Positions 1-6,053 of a stretch of 12,102 bases of DNA are shown here, piece after piece. A model generated the notes under the pieces. It did no database searches and was not told the DNA's origin. It saw nothing but the letters and a program-made list of their open reading frames with translations. The stretch covers positions 1 to 12,102 of the forward strand of contig CAZVBH010000072.1 of assembly GCA_964625275.1 (NCBI GenBank), written 5' to 3'. The position numbers and the translations under genes are program-made. Position 1 is the stretch's first letter. Every line of letters starts with the position of its first letter. This stretch comes from UBA3775 sp964625275. GTDB taxonomy: Bacteria > Bacillota > Clostridia > Lachnospirales > Lachnospiraceae.

Positions 1-37
1 AAACGTCTCTTTTCTGAGTATGTCCTTTACGTGGCAC
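1..37 (-). CDS. rpsG: 30S ribosomal protein S7, 5' end only (cut by window edge)
   Basis: Reading leftward from position 37, the frame gives V(M)-PRKGHTQKRDV before the window ends. This is the conserved N-terminus of S7, the protein that nucleates assembly of the 16S rRNA 3' domain in the small-subunit head. Only 12 full codons are visible. The start is GTG at 37-35, chosen because an AGGAGG sits 8 nt upstream and because family members begin M-P-R-(K/R)-G-H. An ATG 22 codons upstream (position 103) is in frame without a stop, but it lacks a good ribosome binding site and would add residues foreign to S7. The gene lies downstream of rpsL on the same strand, as in the str operon (rpsL-rpsG-fusA-tuf). 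The short peptide is distinctive enough for a confident family call. Confidence 0.9.
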   Translation of the reverse strand, partial: MPRKGHTQKRDV

Positions 38-304
38 GTTACTTCCCTCCTTAACAATAATTAAATCACAGGTACTCACGATTGTGTTTCTGTCGTGTCT
101 CATGCTCGGACTTCTATGTCAACCTGCAACCACCTGGTATATAAGAACTCCGTCACACGGCATGCACGATCTGCGCTGAATCAAACAGCCTTCCCGCATA
201 CCGCTGCATGTATGAAATACCCTGTCCCTGAACTGCGTCAGGAGAAAGAATCTTTCAAAACACCATAAGGTGAAACAAAATCCAGTTTGTGATACTTTAC
301 CGAA
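38..304 (-). promoter_or_regulatory. Long, GC-rich, foldable rpsL-rpsG intercistronic region (candidate cis-acting RNA)
   Basis: These 267 nt between the S12 stop and the S7 start hold no convincing gene. By hand count, positions 61-240 contain about 88 G/C of 180 (49%), whereas the nearby promoter stretch 861-960 has about 20 of 100. Local stems visible in the minus-strand RNA are CCTGA/TCAGG (242-238 with 231-227, 6-nt loop), CATAC/GTATG (214-210 with 201-197), GCTG/CAGC (189-186 with 178-175), CCGT/ACGG (160-157 with 153-150) and CACGA/TCGTG (97-93 with 81-77). A long-range alternative pairs TCGTG-CATG (169-161) with CATG (104-101) and CACGA (97-93), leaving a 3-nt bulge. CACGA would then have two competing partners. 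In E. coli the S12-S7 gap carries a structure bound by S7 for feedback control; a similar role here is inference. No good internal promoter or terminator was seen. Confidence 0.45.
46..51 (-). promoter_or_regulatory. Ribosome binding site deciding the rpsG GTG start
   Basis: On the minus strand this reads AGGAGG (CCTCCT on plus), within the longer AAGGAGGG, with 8 nt before the GTG at 37. It fixes the start at GTG rather than at the in-frame upstream ATG at 103. Confidence 0.85.
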
Positions 305-727
305 TTATTTCTTAGCGTCTTTCGGTCTCTTAGCACCGTATTTGGAACGGGCCTGTCTTCTCTTGGCAACACCAGCTGTATCAAGTGTACCTCTGACGAT
401 ATGGTATCTGGTACCCGGAAGGTCCTTTACACGGCCGCCACGGATCAGAACAACGCTATGCTCCTGAAGGTTGTGACCCTCACCCGGAATGTAGCTTGTT
501 ACTTCGATACCGTTAGAAAGACGAACTCTGGCGATCTTTCTAAGAGCTGAGTTAGGCTTCTTAGGTGTTGCAGTTCTAACTGCTGTACAAACTCCACGCT
601 TCTGTGGTGAAGAATTATTAACTGCTTTCTTCTGTAATGAGTTAAAGCTCTTCTGTAAAGCAGGAGCTGTTGACTTTGTCTGTAAAGTCTTTCTACCTTT
701 TCTTACTAACTGGTTAAATGTAGGCAT
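305..727 (-). CDS. rpsL: 30S ribosomal protein S12
   Basis: The gene encodes a 140-residue S12, the decoding-centre protein of the small ribosomal subunit. Characteristic stretches are PQKRGVC (41-47), TPKKPNSALRK (54-64), GEGHNLQEHSVVLIRGGR (82-99), KDLPG (101-105) and the basic tail SKYGAKRPK. Residues 26-40 form the extra N-terminal segment typical of Firmicutes S12 compared with E. coli. The two lysines most often changed in streptomycin resistance, in TPKKPNS and in RVKDLPG, are both the wild-type lysine, so the allele looks drug-sensitive. The ATG at 727 has an AGGAGGTG ribosome binding site (740-733) at good spacing. It is the first gene of a str-type operon, with rpsG 267 nt downstream, and is read from a consensus promoter at 889-861 through a leader of about 125 nt. 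Confidence 0.98.
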   Translation of the reverse strand: MPTFNQLVRKGRKTLQTKSTAPALQKSFNSLQKKAVNNSSPQKRGVCTAVRTATPKKPNSALRKIARVRLSNGIEVTSYIPGEGHNLQEHSVVLIRGGRVKDLPGTRYHIVRGTLDTAGVAKRRQARSKYGAKRPKDAKK

Positions 728-854
728 GCTTTCACCTCCTATTTTATTTAAGCAATATGCTTATTAAATGTGGCTGTGCGTTGCGAAATAAGTCTTAGTC
801 ACCGTTTGTACCCTTAAAATGGGCGCACTAAACGACGCACAATATACGCACGCA
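728..854 (-). promoter_or_regulatory. Structured 5' leader of rpsL (candidate ribosomal-protein leader RNA)
   Basis: The transcript predicted from the promoter at 889-861 starts near 854 and runs about 125 nt before the ATG. GC content rises sharply where transcription should begin: about 43 of 90 bases in 771-860 against about 20 of 100 in 861-960. A stem-loop folds by hand from 837 to 800: CGTCGTTT (837-830) pairs with AAACGGTG (807-800), and above it GTG (828-826) pairs with TAC-side bases 810-808 and CCC (823-821) pairs with GGG (813-811) around a 7-nt loop. A closing helix GTGCGT (851-846) with ACGCAC (781-776) brackets it. A second GTGCGT copy (840-835) could compete for the same ACGCAC. 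Just before the ribosome binding site lies TAAGCA-TAT-TGCTTA (763-749). Autoregulation by S12 or another ligand is inference only. Confidence 0.45.
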
Positions 855-860
855 AGAGTG

Positions 861-889
861 ATTATACATTTTTGTTATAATTATGTCAA
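861..889 (-). promoter_or_regulatory. Consensus sigma-A promoter of rpsL
   Basis: On the minus strand, -35 TTGACA (889-884) and -10 TATAAT (866-861) are separated by exactly 17 nt. Both hexamers are perfect consensus. The A/T-tract-rich DNA upstream (about 894-932) could act as an UP element. The predicted transcription start is near 854. Such strength fits a ribosomal protein operon. Confidence 0.9.
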
Positions 890-944
890 CCCACAATTTC
901 AAAAATTTTTATTGTATTTTAATAAGAAAGTTAATATTATCTAT

Positions 945-973
945 TTGACTTTATAGCGCCATAGTGTTATATT
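945..973 (+). promoter_or_regulatory. Promoter of the sigma factor gene
   Basis: The -35 is TTGACT (945-950) and the -10 is TATATT (968-973), with 17 nt between them; each hexamer differs from consensus at one position. The transcript would start near 980, giving a leader of about 30 nt. It is divergent from the rpsL promoter, with about 55 nt between the two -35 elements, so both share one AT-rich control region. Confidence 0.75.
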
Positions 974-997
974 TGTCCTAAGTGCGCTCAAATGCGT

Positions 998-1004
998 AGG
1001 AGGA
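998..1004 (+). promoter_or_regulatory. Ribosome binding site deciding the sigma factor start
   Basis: AGGAGGA lies 7 nt before the ATG at 1012. Another ATG at 1008, only 3 nt from the site and in a different frame, stops after eight codons (TGA). Spacing and reading frame favour 1012. Confidence 0.8.
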
Positions 1005-1011
1005 AACATGA

Positions 1012-2121
1012 ATGGAAAACAAAGAACTATTTGAATCCAAGCTTGTCGAGTTGGTAAAGTCTGCAAAATCTAATAATAGCGTTCTTGATAATTCACAGCT
1101 TTTGGCATTTGCTACAGAGACAAAATTGACTGAGGCGGAGCTTGCTGCTCTTAAAACCTATCTGTCTGAAAAGGATATTTTCGTACTTTCAGATGATACA
1201 CTTGAGATGGACCCTGCCGATGAAGATTTGATGCTTATCGAAAATTCTTCCGATTCCGATAAATCAGTCGAGGAAATGACCTCTGAGGCAATTAATGATG
1301 ATCCGGTTAAACAGTATCTTCGTGAAATCGGTATTTATCCTCTTCTTTCTTTTGATGAAGAGGTTGAGCTTGCACAGAAAATCGAAACCGGTGATCCTCT
1401 TGCAAGAAAAAAGCTTACCGAGTCTAACCTCAGACTTGTTGTAAGTATAGCAAAAAAATATATTGGTCGTGGTCTTTCACTTCTCGATCTTATTCAGGAA
1501 GGAAACCTCGGTCTTATTAAAGCAGTAGAAAAATTTGATTATAAAAAGGGTTATAAATTTTCAACATATGCTACCTGGTGGATCAGACAGTCAATCACCA
1601 GAGCTATTTCTGATCAGTCAAGAACTATCAGAATACCTGTTCATATGTCTGAGCATATCAACCGTACTTATAAGATGCAAAAGCAGCTTACACAGGAATT
1701 AGAGCGTGAACCTACTGAGGAGGAGCTTGCTGAGGCTCTTGGCATTGACGTCTATAAGGTTCGTGAAATCATACGTGTATCTGCTGATCCTATTTCACTC
1801 GACCTTCCTGTCGGTGAAGAGGATGGCACCAATTATGGAGATTTCATAAAGGACGACCAGTCACCTGACCCTGAGGCTGCAACAACAAATTCGGATTTGA
1901 GAAAGCAGATTCTTACAATTCTTGATACTCTTCAGGAACGTGAGCGTGAGGTTATCATTCTCAGATATGGTCTTAATGATGGTATCCCTCGTACCCTTGA
2001 GGAGGTTGGAAAGCAGTTCCATGTCACAAGGGAAAGAATCCGTCAGATTGAGGCAAAGGCTATCAGAAAGATTCAGCAGCCTTCAAGAATTAAGTATCTT
2101 CAGGATTACAATACACAGTAG
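1012..2121 (+). CDS. sigA: Primary RNA polymerase sigma-70 factor (SigA/RpoD)
   Basis: The gene encodes a 369-residue housekeeping-type sigma factor, which directs RNA polymerase to -35/-10 promoters. An acidic N-terminal region resembling region 1.1 covers about residues 1-85. Region 1.2 follows with DPVKQYLREIG (97-107). Region 2 runs from NLRLVVSIAKKYIGRG through DLIQEGNLGLIKAVEKFD to FSTYATWWIRQSITRA (about 139-198), including the -10 recognition helix. Region 3 starts at RTIRIPVHM (204-212). Region 4 ends with the -35 helix-turn-helix TLEEVGKQFHVTRERIRQIE (328-347). Length is normal for Firmicutes SigA. The C-terminal end reads RKIQQPSRIKYL, where most family members have RKLRHPSRSK. The gene has its own promoter and terminator and no dnaG directly upstream, the usual clostridial neighbour. 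The family call is certain; whether it is the only primary sigma factor cannot be told here. Confidence 0.95.
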   Translation: MENKELFESKLVELVKSAKSNNSVLDNSQLLAFATETKLTEAELAALKTYLSEKDIFVLSDDTLEMDPADEDLMLIENSSDSDKSVEEMTSEAINDDPVKQYLREIGIYPLLSFDEEVELAQKIETGDPLARKKLTESNLRLVVSIAKKYIGRGLSLLDLIQEGNLGLIKAVEKFDYKKGYKFSTYATWWIRQSITRAISDQSRTIRIPVHMSEHINRTYKMQKQLTQELEREPTEEELAEALGIDVYKVREIIRVSADPISLDLPVGEEDGTNYGDFIKDDQSPDPEAATTNSDLRKQILTILDTLQEREREVIILRYGLNDGIPRTLEEVGKQFHVTRERIRQIEAKAIRKIQQPSRIKYLQDYNTQ

Positions 2122-2134
2122 AGCAGATTTAACT

Positions 2135-2161
2135 ACCCATTGCCTGCGGGCAGTGGGTTTT
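2135..2161 (+). terminator. Rho-independent terminator after the sigma factor gene
   Basis: ACCCATTGCC (2135-2144) pairs with GGCAGTGGGT (2149-2158) in a 10-bp stem with one G-U pair and a TGCG loop, followed by TTTT and further AT-rich DNA. It lies 13 nt after the stop codon. The T-run is short, so some read-through into gltX is possible. No well-spaced promoter was found between it and gltX. Confidence 0.8.
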
Positions 2162-2195
2162 AGTATATTCTATATATAATAAGGGAGGAATTTCA

Positions 2196-3665
2196 ATGAA
2201 AATCAGAACAAGATATGCTCCAAGTCCAACAGGTCGTATGCATGTTGGAAATTTGCGTACTGCACTCTATGAATTTTTAATTGCAAAGCATGAGGGTGGC
2301 GATTTCATCCTGCGTATAGAGGATACCGACCGCGAACGTTATGTTGAGGGTGCGGTAGACATCATTTACAGAACTATGGAAAAGACAGGTCTCATCCATG
2401 ATGAGGGTCCGGACAAGGATAAGGGCTTCGGTCCTTATGTACAGAGCGAACGAGTTGAGTCAGGTCTCTATCTGGAATATGCAAAGCAGCTCATCGAAAA
2501 AGGAGAGGCTTACTACTGCTTCTGTGACCATGAGCGTCTTGAAAGCCTGAAAACTGCAGTTGAGGGTGCTTCTACAGAAAAAGAAATTACTAAGTATGAT
2601 AAGCACTGTCTCCATCTTTCTAAGGAAGAAATCGAAGCTAATCTTGCTTCCGGCAAGCCTTATGTCATCAGACAGAATATCCCTGAGGAAGGCACAACAA
2701 CCTTTACTGATGCCATTTATGGTGAAATTACTGTAGATAACTCTGAGCTTGATGATATGATTCTCATCAAGAGTGATGGATATCCTACCTACAATTTTGC
2801 AAATGTAATCGATGACCATCTTATGCAGATTACTCATGTTGTAAGAGGTAATGAATATCTTTCATCAACACCTAAATATACACGTCTCTACAATGCCTTT
2901 GGCTGGGACGAGCCTGTATATATTCACTGTCCTCTCATTACTAATGAAGAGCATCAGAAGCTTTCAAAAAGAAGTGGTCATTCTTCCTTTGAAGATCTTA
3001 TAGAGCAGGGCTTTGTTTCAGAAGCAATTGTTAATTTCATTGCTCTTTTAGGCTGGAGTCCTGTGGGTAATCAGGAAATTTTCTCTCTTGAGGAGCTGAT
3101 TAAAGAATTCGATTATACTCATATTTCAAAATCACCTGCCGTATTCGACATGCAGAAGCTTCGTTGGATGAATGGTGAATATATTAAGGCAATGAGTGAT
3201 GATAAGTATTATGAAATGGCTCTTCCTTACATAAAAGAAGTAATTACCAAGGATTACGATTTAAAGGCAATAGCTGATTTGGTTAAAACAAGAATTGAGA
3301 CCTTCTGCGACATCGCTGAAAAAATCGATTTCTTTGAAGAGCTTCCGGATTATGACATTGCAATGTATACTCACAAGAAGATGAAGACTAATACTGAAAT
3401 TTCTCTTGAGGTACTTAAAGAGATACTCCCTCTTTTTGAAGAGCTTGATGATTATTCCATTCCTGCAATTGAAAAGGTATGTATGGACCTTGTTGCTAAA
3501 AAGGAATGTAAAAACGGTATCGTGCTCTGGCCTGTACGTACTGCTGTTTCAGGTAAACAGATGACTCCGGGTGGTGCTTATGAAATCATGGCCATCATCG
3601 GTAAGGAAGAGAGTTTAAGAAGAATCAGAGCGGGCATTGAAAAGCTTAGTGCCGCACTTGCTTAA
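2196..3665 (+). CDS. gltX: Glutamyl-tRNA synthetase
   Basis: The 489-residue class I aminoacyl-tRNA synthetase charges tRNA-Glu with glutamate in the cytoplasm. The N-terminal catalytic domain opens with YAPSPTGRMHVGN (7-19), where HVGN is the HIGH-type ATP-binding motif, then LRIEDTDRER (39-48) and GPYVQSER (79-86). The second ATP motif is KLSKRS (255-260). A zinc-knuckle pattern is visible: C108-x-C110 and C138-x-H140. The remainder is the alpha-helical anticodon-binding domain. Length matches the family (about 480-500). The ATG at 2196 has GGGAGGA 6 nt upstream. It follows the sigma-factor terminator by about 34 nt without a clear promoter, so it may rely on read-through or on a weak promoter. 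The downstream helicase starts 6 nt after its stop. Whether the enzyme is discriminating or also mischarges tRNA-Gln cannot be judged here. Confidence 0.96.
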   Translation: MKIRTRYAPSPTGRMHVGNLRTALYEFLIAKHEGGDFILRIEDTDRERYVEGAVDIIYRTMEKTGLIHDEGPDKDKGFGPYVQSERVESGLYLEYAKQLIEKGEAYYCFCDHERLESLKTAVEGASTEKEITKYDKHCLHLSKEEIEANLASGKPYVIRQNIPEEGTTTFTDAIYGEITVDNSELDDMILIKSDGYPTYNFANVIDDHLMQITHVVRGNEYLSSTPKYTRLYNAFGWDEPVYIHCPLITNEEHQKLSKRSGHSSFEDLIEQGFVSEAIVNFIALLGWSPVGNQEIFSLEELIKEFDYTHISKSPAVFDMQKLRWMNGEYIKAMSDDKYYEMALPYIKEVITKDYDLKAIADLVKTRIETFCDIAEKIDFFEELPDYDIAMYTHKKMKTNTEISLEVLKEILPLFEELDDYSIPAIEKVCMDLVAKKECKNGIVLWPVRTAVSGKQMTPGGAYEIMAIIGKEESLRRIRAGIEKLSAALA

Positions 3666-3671
3666 TGTACT

Positions 3672-5693
3672 ATGAATAACACCTCTAATATCAATGCCGA
3701 CAGATATGCCGGTTTAAATAATAATCAGGCTAAGGCAGTAAAAATGGTCTCTGGTCCGGTAATGTGTGTTGCCGGACCGGGAGCCGGTAAAACTCTGACA
3801 CTTGTCAGACGTCTGGCTGAAATGCTTGAAATTCATAATATCGAACCGACAAGTATTCTTGTCGTTACCTTTACACGCGCCGCGGCAATAAATATGAGAA
3901 AGCGCTTTATCAGTAAGTATGGCGAAATTGGTTCGAGAGTTAATTTTGGAACCTTTCACTCTATCTTTTTTAATATGCTTAGCCGTAGTCTGGGCTATAA
4001 TCATTCAAATATTCTTGATGAATCCACTGCATTTAAAATTATTCTGTCAATTCTTTCGGGCAGAAAGACAATTCTTGCCTCAAATCCCGAATTTGTAAGA
4101 CAGGTTCTCGATGAAATTGCAAGATTTAAGTGCAGCCGTAAGGAAATGTCTGAATTTAAGACCTCAGTTATTTCAAAAAAGGATTTTGTGGATATTTATA
4201 ATGCCTATGAGGCTTATCTCGAGAGCGAGAAGCTTGTCGATTTTGAGGATATGCTTAACAAAACCTGGGAGCTTCTTACCAATGATTCTACGGTGCTTAA
4301 ATACTGGCAGAATAAATTTCAGTATATAATGGTTGATGAATTCCAGGACATAAATCCCGTTCAATATGATATCATTCGTCTTCTTGCAGCTCCGCAAAAT
4401 AATCTTTTTGTTGTAGGTGATGATGACCAGTCAATTTATGCCTTTAGGGGCGCGCTGCCTGCAATTATGCAACAGTTTCCCTCTGATTTTCCCGGTACGC
4501 GCATGATAACTCTCGATATTAACTATCGCTGCAGTGGCAATATACTTGACTTGGCGCAAAAGCTCATTAGAAACAATACCGTCAGGTATGAAAAAAATCT
4601 TATCACGCGAAATGAAGCAGGTCCTCGTGTCTTAATCAAAAGTTTTAAGGAAAATCCGACTGAATACAGACAATTGGCTAAAATGATTGCTGCTGAAATT
4701 GATTCCGGTCAAAATCCCGATAATATTGCCGTTCTTTTTAGAACAAATGCTCAGAGTGCCGCCATTTGCCAAAAGCTGATTGACGCAGATGTACCATTTA
4801 AAGCCAAGGGGCACATTCCTTGTATTTATGACAATCGTTATATTGCGCCCGTGCTTGCCTATATAAAATATCTTGCAGGGGACCACTCGCGTTCTAATTT
4901 TCTCCATATATATAATAAGCCTGTTAGATATATAACAAGAGACTCTCTTACAGCTTCTGAAATCGATATTTACGATTTAATAAAAAGCTATGAGGCTGCC
5001 GAAAAATATTATGTTGTAAAAAATTTGCAAAAGCTTGCGGATGATTTTAAGATTATGTCACATCTGAATACTGCAGCTGCAATTCATTATATTAGAAAAG
5101 CCATCGGCATAGACGACTATTTAAAGGCAAATATTGATATGGCTAACAATGCTTTCGAGGATGTAATGGATACGCTGGATGACCTCGAGGCTGATGCAGC
5201 ACAATTTCCATCATTTGCAGGATATCTTGAGCATATCAGAGAATACAGGGAACGTCTTTGCGAGCTCAATGACGAGGTTCCGGAGGCTGCCGTTAATTTA
5301 CTGACCTTTCATGGCAGTAAAGGTTTGGAATATGACAGTGTTTACATTCCTGACTGTGTTGAGGGGGTTGCTCCTCACAGGCTTTCAAAGGAAAAGGAAG
5401 AAATTGAGGAGGAACGCAGACTTTTCTACGTTGCCATGACGAGAGCCAGACATAAGCTTTATCTTTCTTATTCTCTTAAAAGGCAGGGAAAAGAAAGCAA
5501 TGTTTCAAGATTTATTGATGAAATAAATGCTGACAGAGTCTTTGCTGTAGGTCAGGTTATTTATCATACAAGATACAAAGAGGGCACCATCCTCAAGGTA
5601 GAGGGTGATGCCCTGACTGTAAGCTTTAAAAGCTCGCCTGTCGCAAAAAGACTAAGCGCTAAATTTTGTATTCAAAATCATCTTCTTGAGTAA
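3672..5693 (+). CDS. UvrD/PcrA/Rep-type ATP-dependent DNA helicase (superfamily 1A)
   Basis: The 673-residue protein carries the full SF1A helicase set, so it should unwind DNA 3'-to-5' using ATP. Visible are the Q motif LNNNQAKAV (15-23), Walker A AGPGAGKT (34-41), motif Ia VVTFTRAAA (64-72), Walker B VDEFQD (221-226), motif III GDDDQSIYAFRG (249-260), NYRC (284-287), motif V TFHGSKGLEYD (545-555) and motif VI VAMTRAR (587-593). Residues 623-673 (FAVGQVIYHTRYKEGTI onward) resemble the Tudor-like C-terminal domain of PcrA/UvrD that contacts RNA polymerase. It is shorter than a typical PcrA (about 720-740), mainly through a compact 2B region between about 375 and 535, so it may be a paralogue rather than PcrA itself. 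The ATG at 3672 is 6 nt after the gltX stop with no Shine-Dalgarno sequence, which suggests translational coupling. The first helicase motif falls at residue 15, supporting this start. Confidence 0.9.
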   Translation: MNNTSNINADRYAGLNNNQAKAVKMVSGPVMCVAGPGAGKTLTLVRRLAEMLEIHNIEPTSILVVTFTRAAAINMRKRFISKYGEIGSRVNFGTFHSIFFNMLSRSLGYNHSNILDESTAFKIILSILSGRKTILASNPEFVRQVLDEIARFKCSRKEMSEFKTSVISKKDFVDIYNAYEAYLESEKLVDFEDMLNKTWELLTNDSTVLKYWQNKFQYIMVDEFQDINPVQYDIIRLLAAPQNNLFVVGDDDQSIYAFRGALPAIMQQFPSDFPGTRMITLDINYRCSGNILDLAQKLIRNNTVRYEKNLITRNEAGPRVLIKSFKENPTEYRQLAKMIAAEIDSGQNPDNIAVLFRTNAQSAAICQKLIDADVPFKAKGHIPCIYDNRYIAPVLAYIKYLAGDHSRSNFLHIYNKPVRYITRDSLTASEIDIYDLIKSYEAAEKYYVVKNLQKLADDFKIMSHLNTAAAIHYIRKAIGIDDYLKANIDMANNAFEDVMDTLDDLEADAAQFPSFAGYLEHIREYRERLCELNDEVPEAAVNLLTFHGSKGLEYDSVYIPDCVEGVAPHRLSKEKEEIEEERRLFYVAMTRARHKLYLSYSLKRQGKESNVSRFIDEINADRVFAVGQVIYHTRYKEGTILKVEGDALTVSFKSSPVAKRLSAKFCIQNHLLE

Positions 5694-5722
5694 ACATTTT
5701 ATCCGAGGTAAGAAATGAAGAC

Positions 5723-6028
5723 TTATTCTTCATCCTCATCGATGATTTCTTCCTGAGCCATATAAACCTCAAAGGCCTCAGCTACGCTGTCAAATTCTTC
5801 ATCTGACTTAATATTTTCAAGTTTAATATTATCATAATCGTCATTTTCCATTATGAAGCGGTAGAGAAATACTTCGTCATCATCTCCACCGTCTTCAGGG
5901 AAAAGTGCGATATAATCTCTGTCCTCACAGCCAAAAATAGCAATTACATCACATACCATTTCGGTACCATCGTCAAGATAAAGAGTCATCTTATCATTAT
6001 CTTCAATCTTATCGTTATAATCTGCCAT
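5723..6028 (-). CDS. DUF1292 family small acidic protein
   Basis: This 101-residue, strongly acidic cytoplasmic protein matches the DUF1292 pattern as I recall it. It has a -TLYLDDGTEMVCDVIAIF- strand region (14-31), then DYIALFPED, an acidic linker, EVFLYRF (51-57), and a C-terminal helix around EEFDSVAEAFEVYM (76-89) with an acidic tail. The family's biochemical function is not known to me and I assign none. The start is ATG at 6028, with AGGAGG at 6042-6037 and 8 nt spacing. A longer reading from 6133 would overlap the purL 3' end and lacks support. It begins 25 nt after the purL stop on the same strand, so it is probably co-transcribed with purL. It converges on the helicase gene, with only 29 nt between the two stops. 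Confidence 0.85.
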   Translation of the reverse strand: MADYNDKIEDNDKMTLYLDDGTEMVCDVIAIFGCEDRDYIALFPEDGGDDDEVFLYRFIMENDDYDNIKLENIKSDEEFDSVAEAFEVYMAQEEIIDEDEE

Positions 6029-6036
6029 ATTAAAAA

Positions 6037-6042
6037 CCTCCT
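6037..6042 (-). promoter_or_regulatory. Ribosome binding site deciding the DUF1292 start
   Basis: Reads AGGAGG on the minus strand, 8 nt before the ATG at 6028, inside the 25-nt gap after purL. This strong site supports the 101-residue form over the 136-residue reading that begins within purL. Confidence 0.8.
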
Positions 6043-6053
6043 GGTATATTATC

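Noticed and set aside
38..103. 22-codon N-terminal extension of S7 from an in-frame ATG
   Set aside because: Poor ribosome binding site, residues unlike S7, and the GTG at 37 has an ideal site.
117..122. TTGACA on the minus strand as an internal rpsG promoter
   Set aside because: No acceptable -10 box at 16-18 nt spacing (the place reads GACACG).
155..209. Tiny minus-strand open frame (ATG at 209, 18 codons) in the rpsL-rpsG gap
   Set aside because: No ribosome binding site and no sign of protein conservation; it lies in DNA better explained by RNA structure.
2164..2180. TATAAT-like boxes before gltX as a promoter
   Set aside because: No -35 at suitable spacing (that place is the terminator stem), and the 2175-2180 box would put the transcript start inside the ribosome binding site.
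5715..5733. ATGAAGA/TCTTCAT hairpin as a bidirectional terminator
   Set aside because: Only 7 bp, mostly A-T, overlaps the DUF1292 stop codon, and lacks a proper T-run on either strand.
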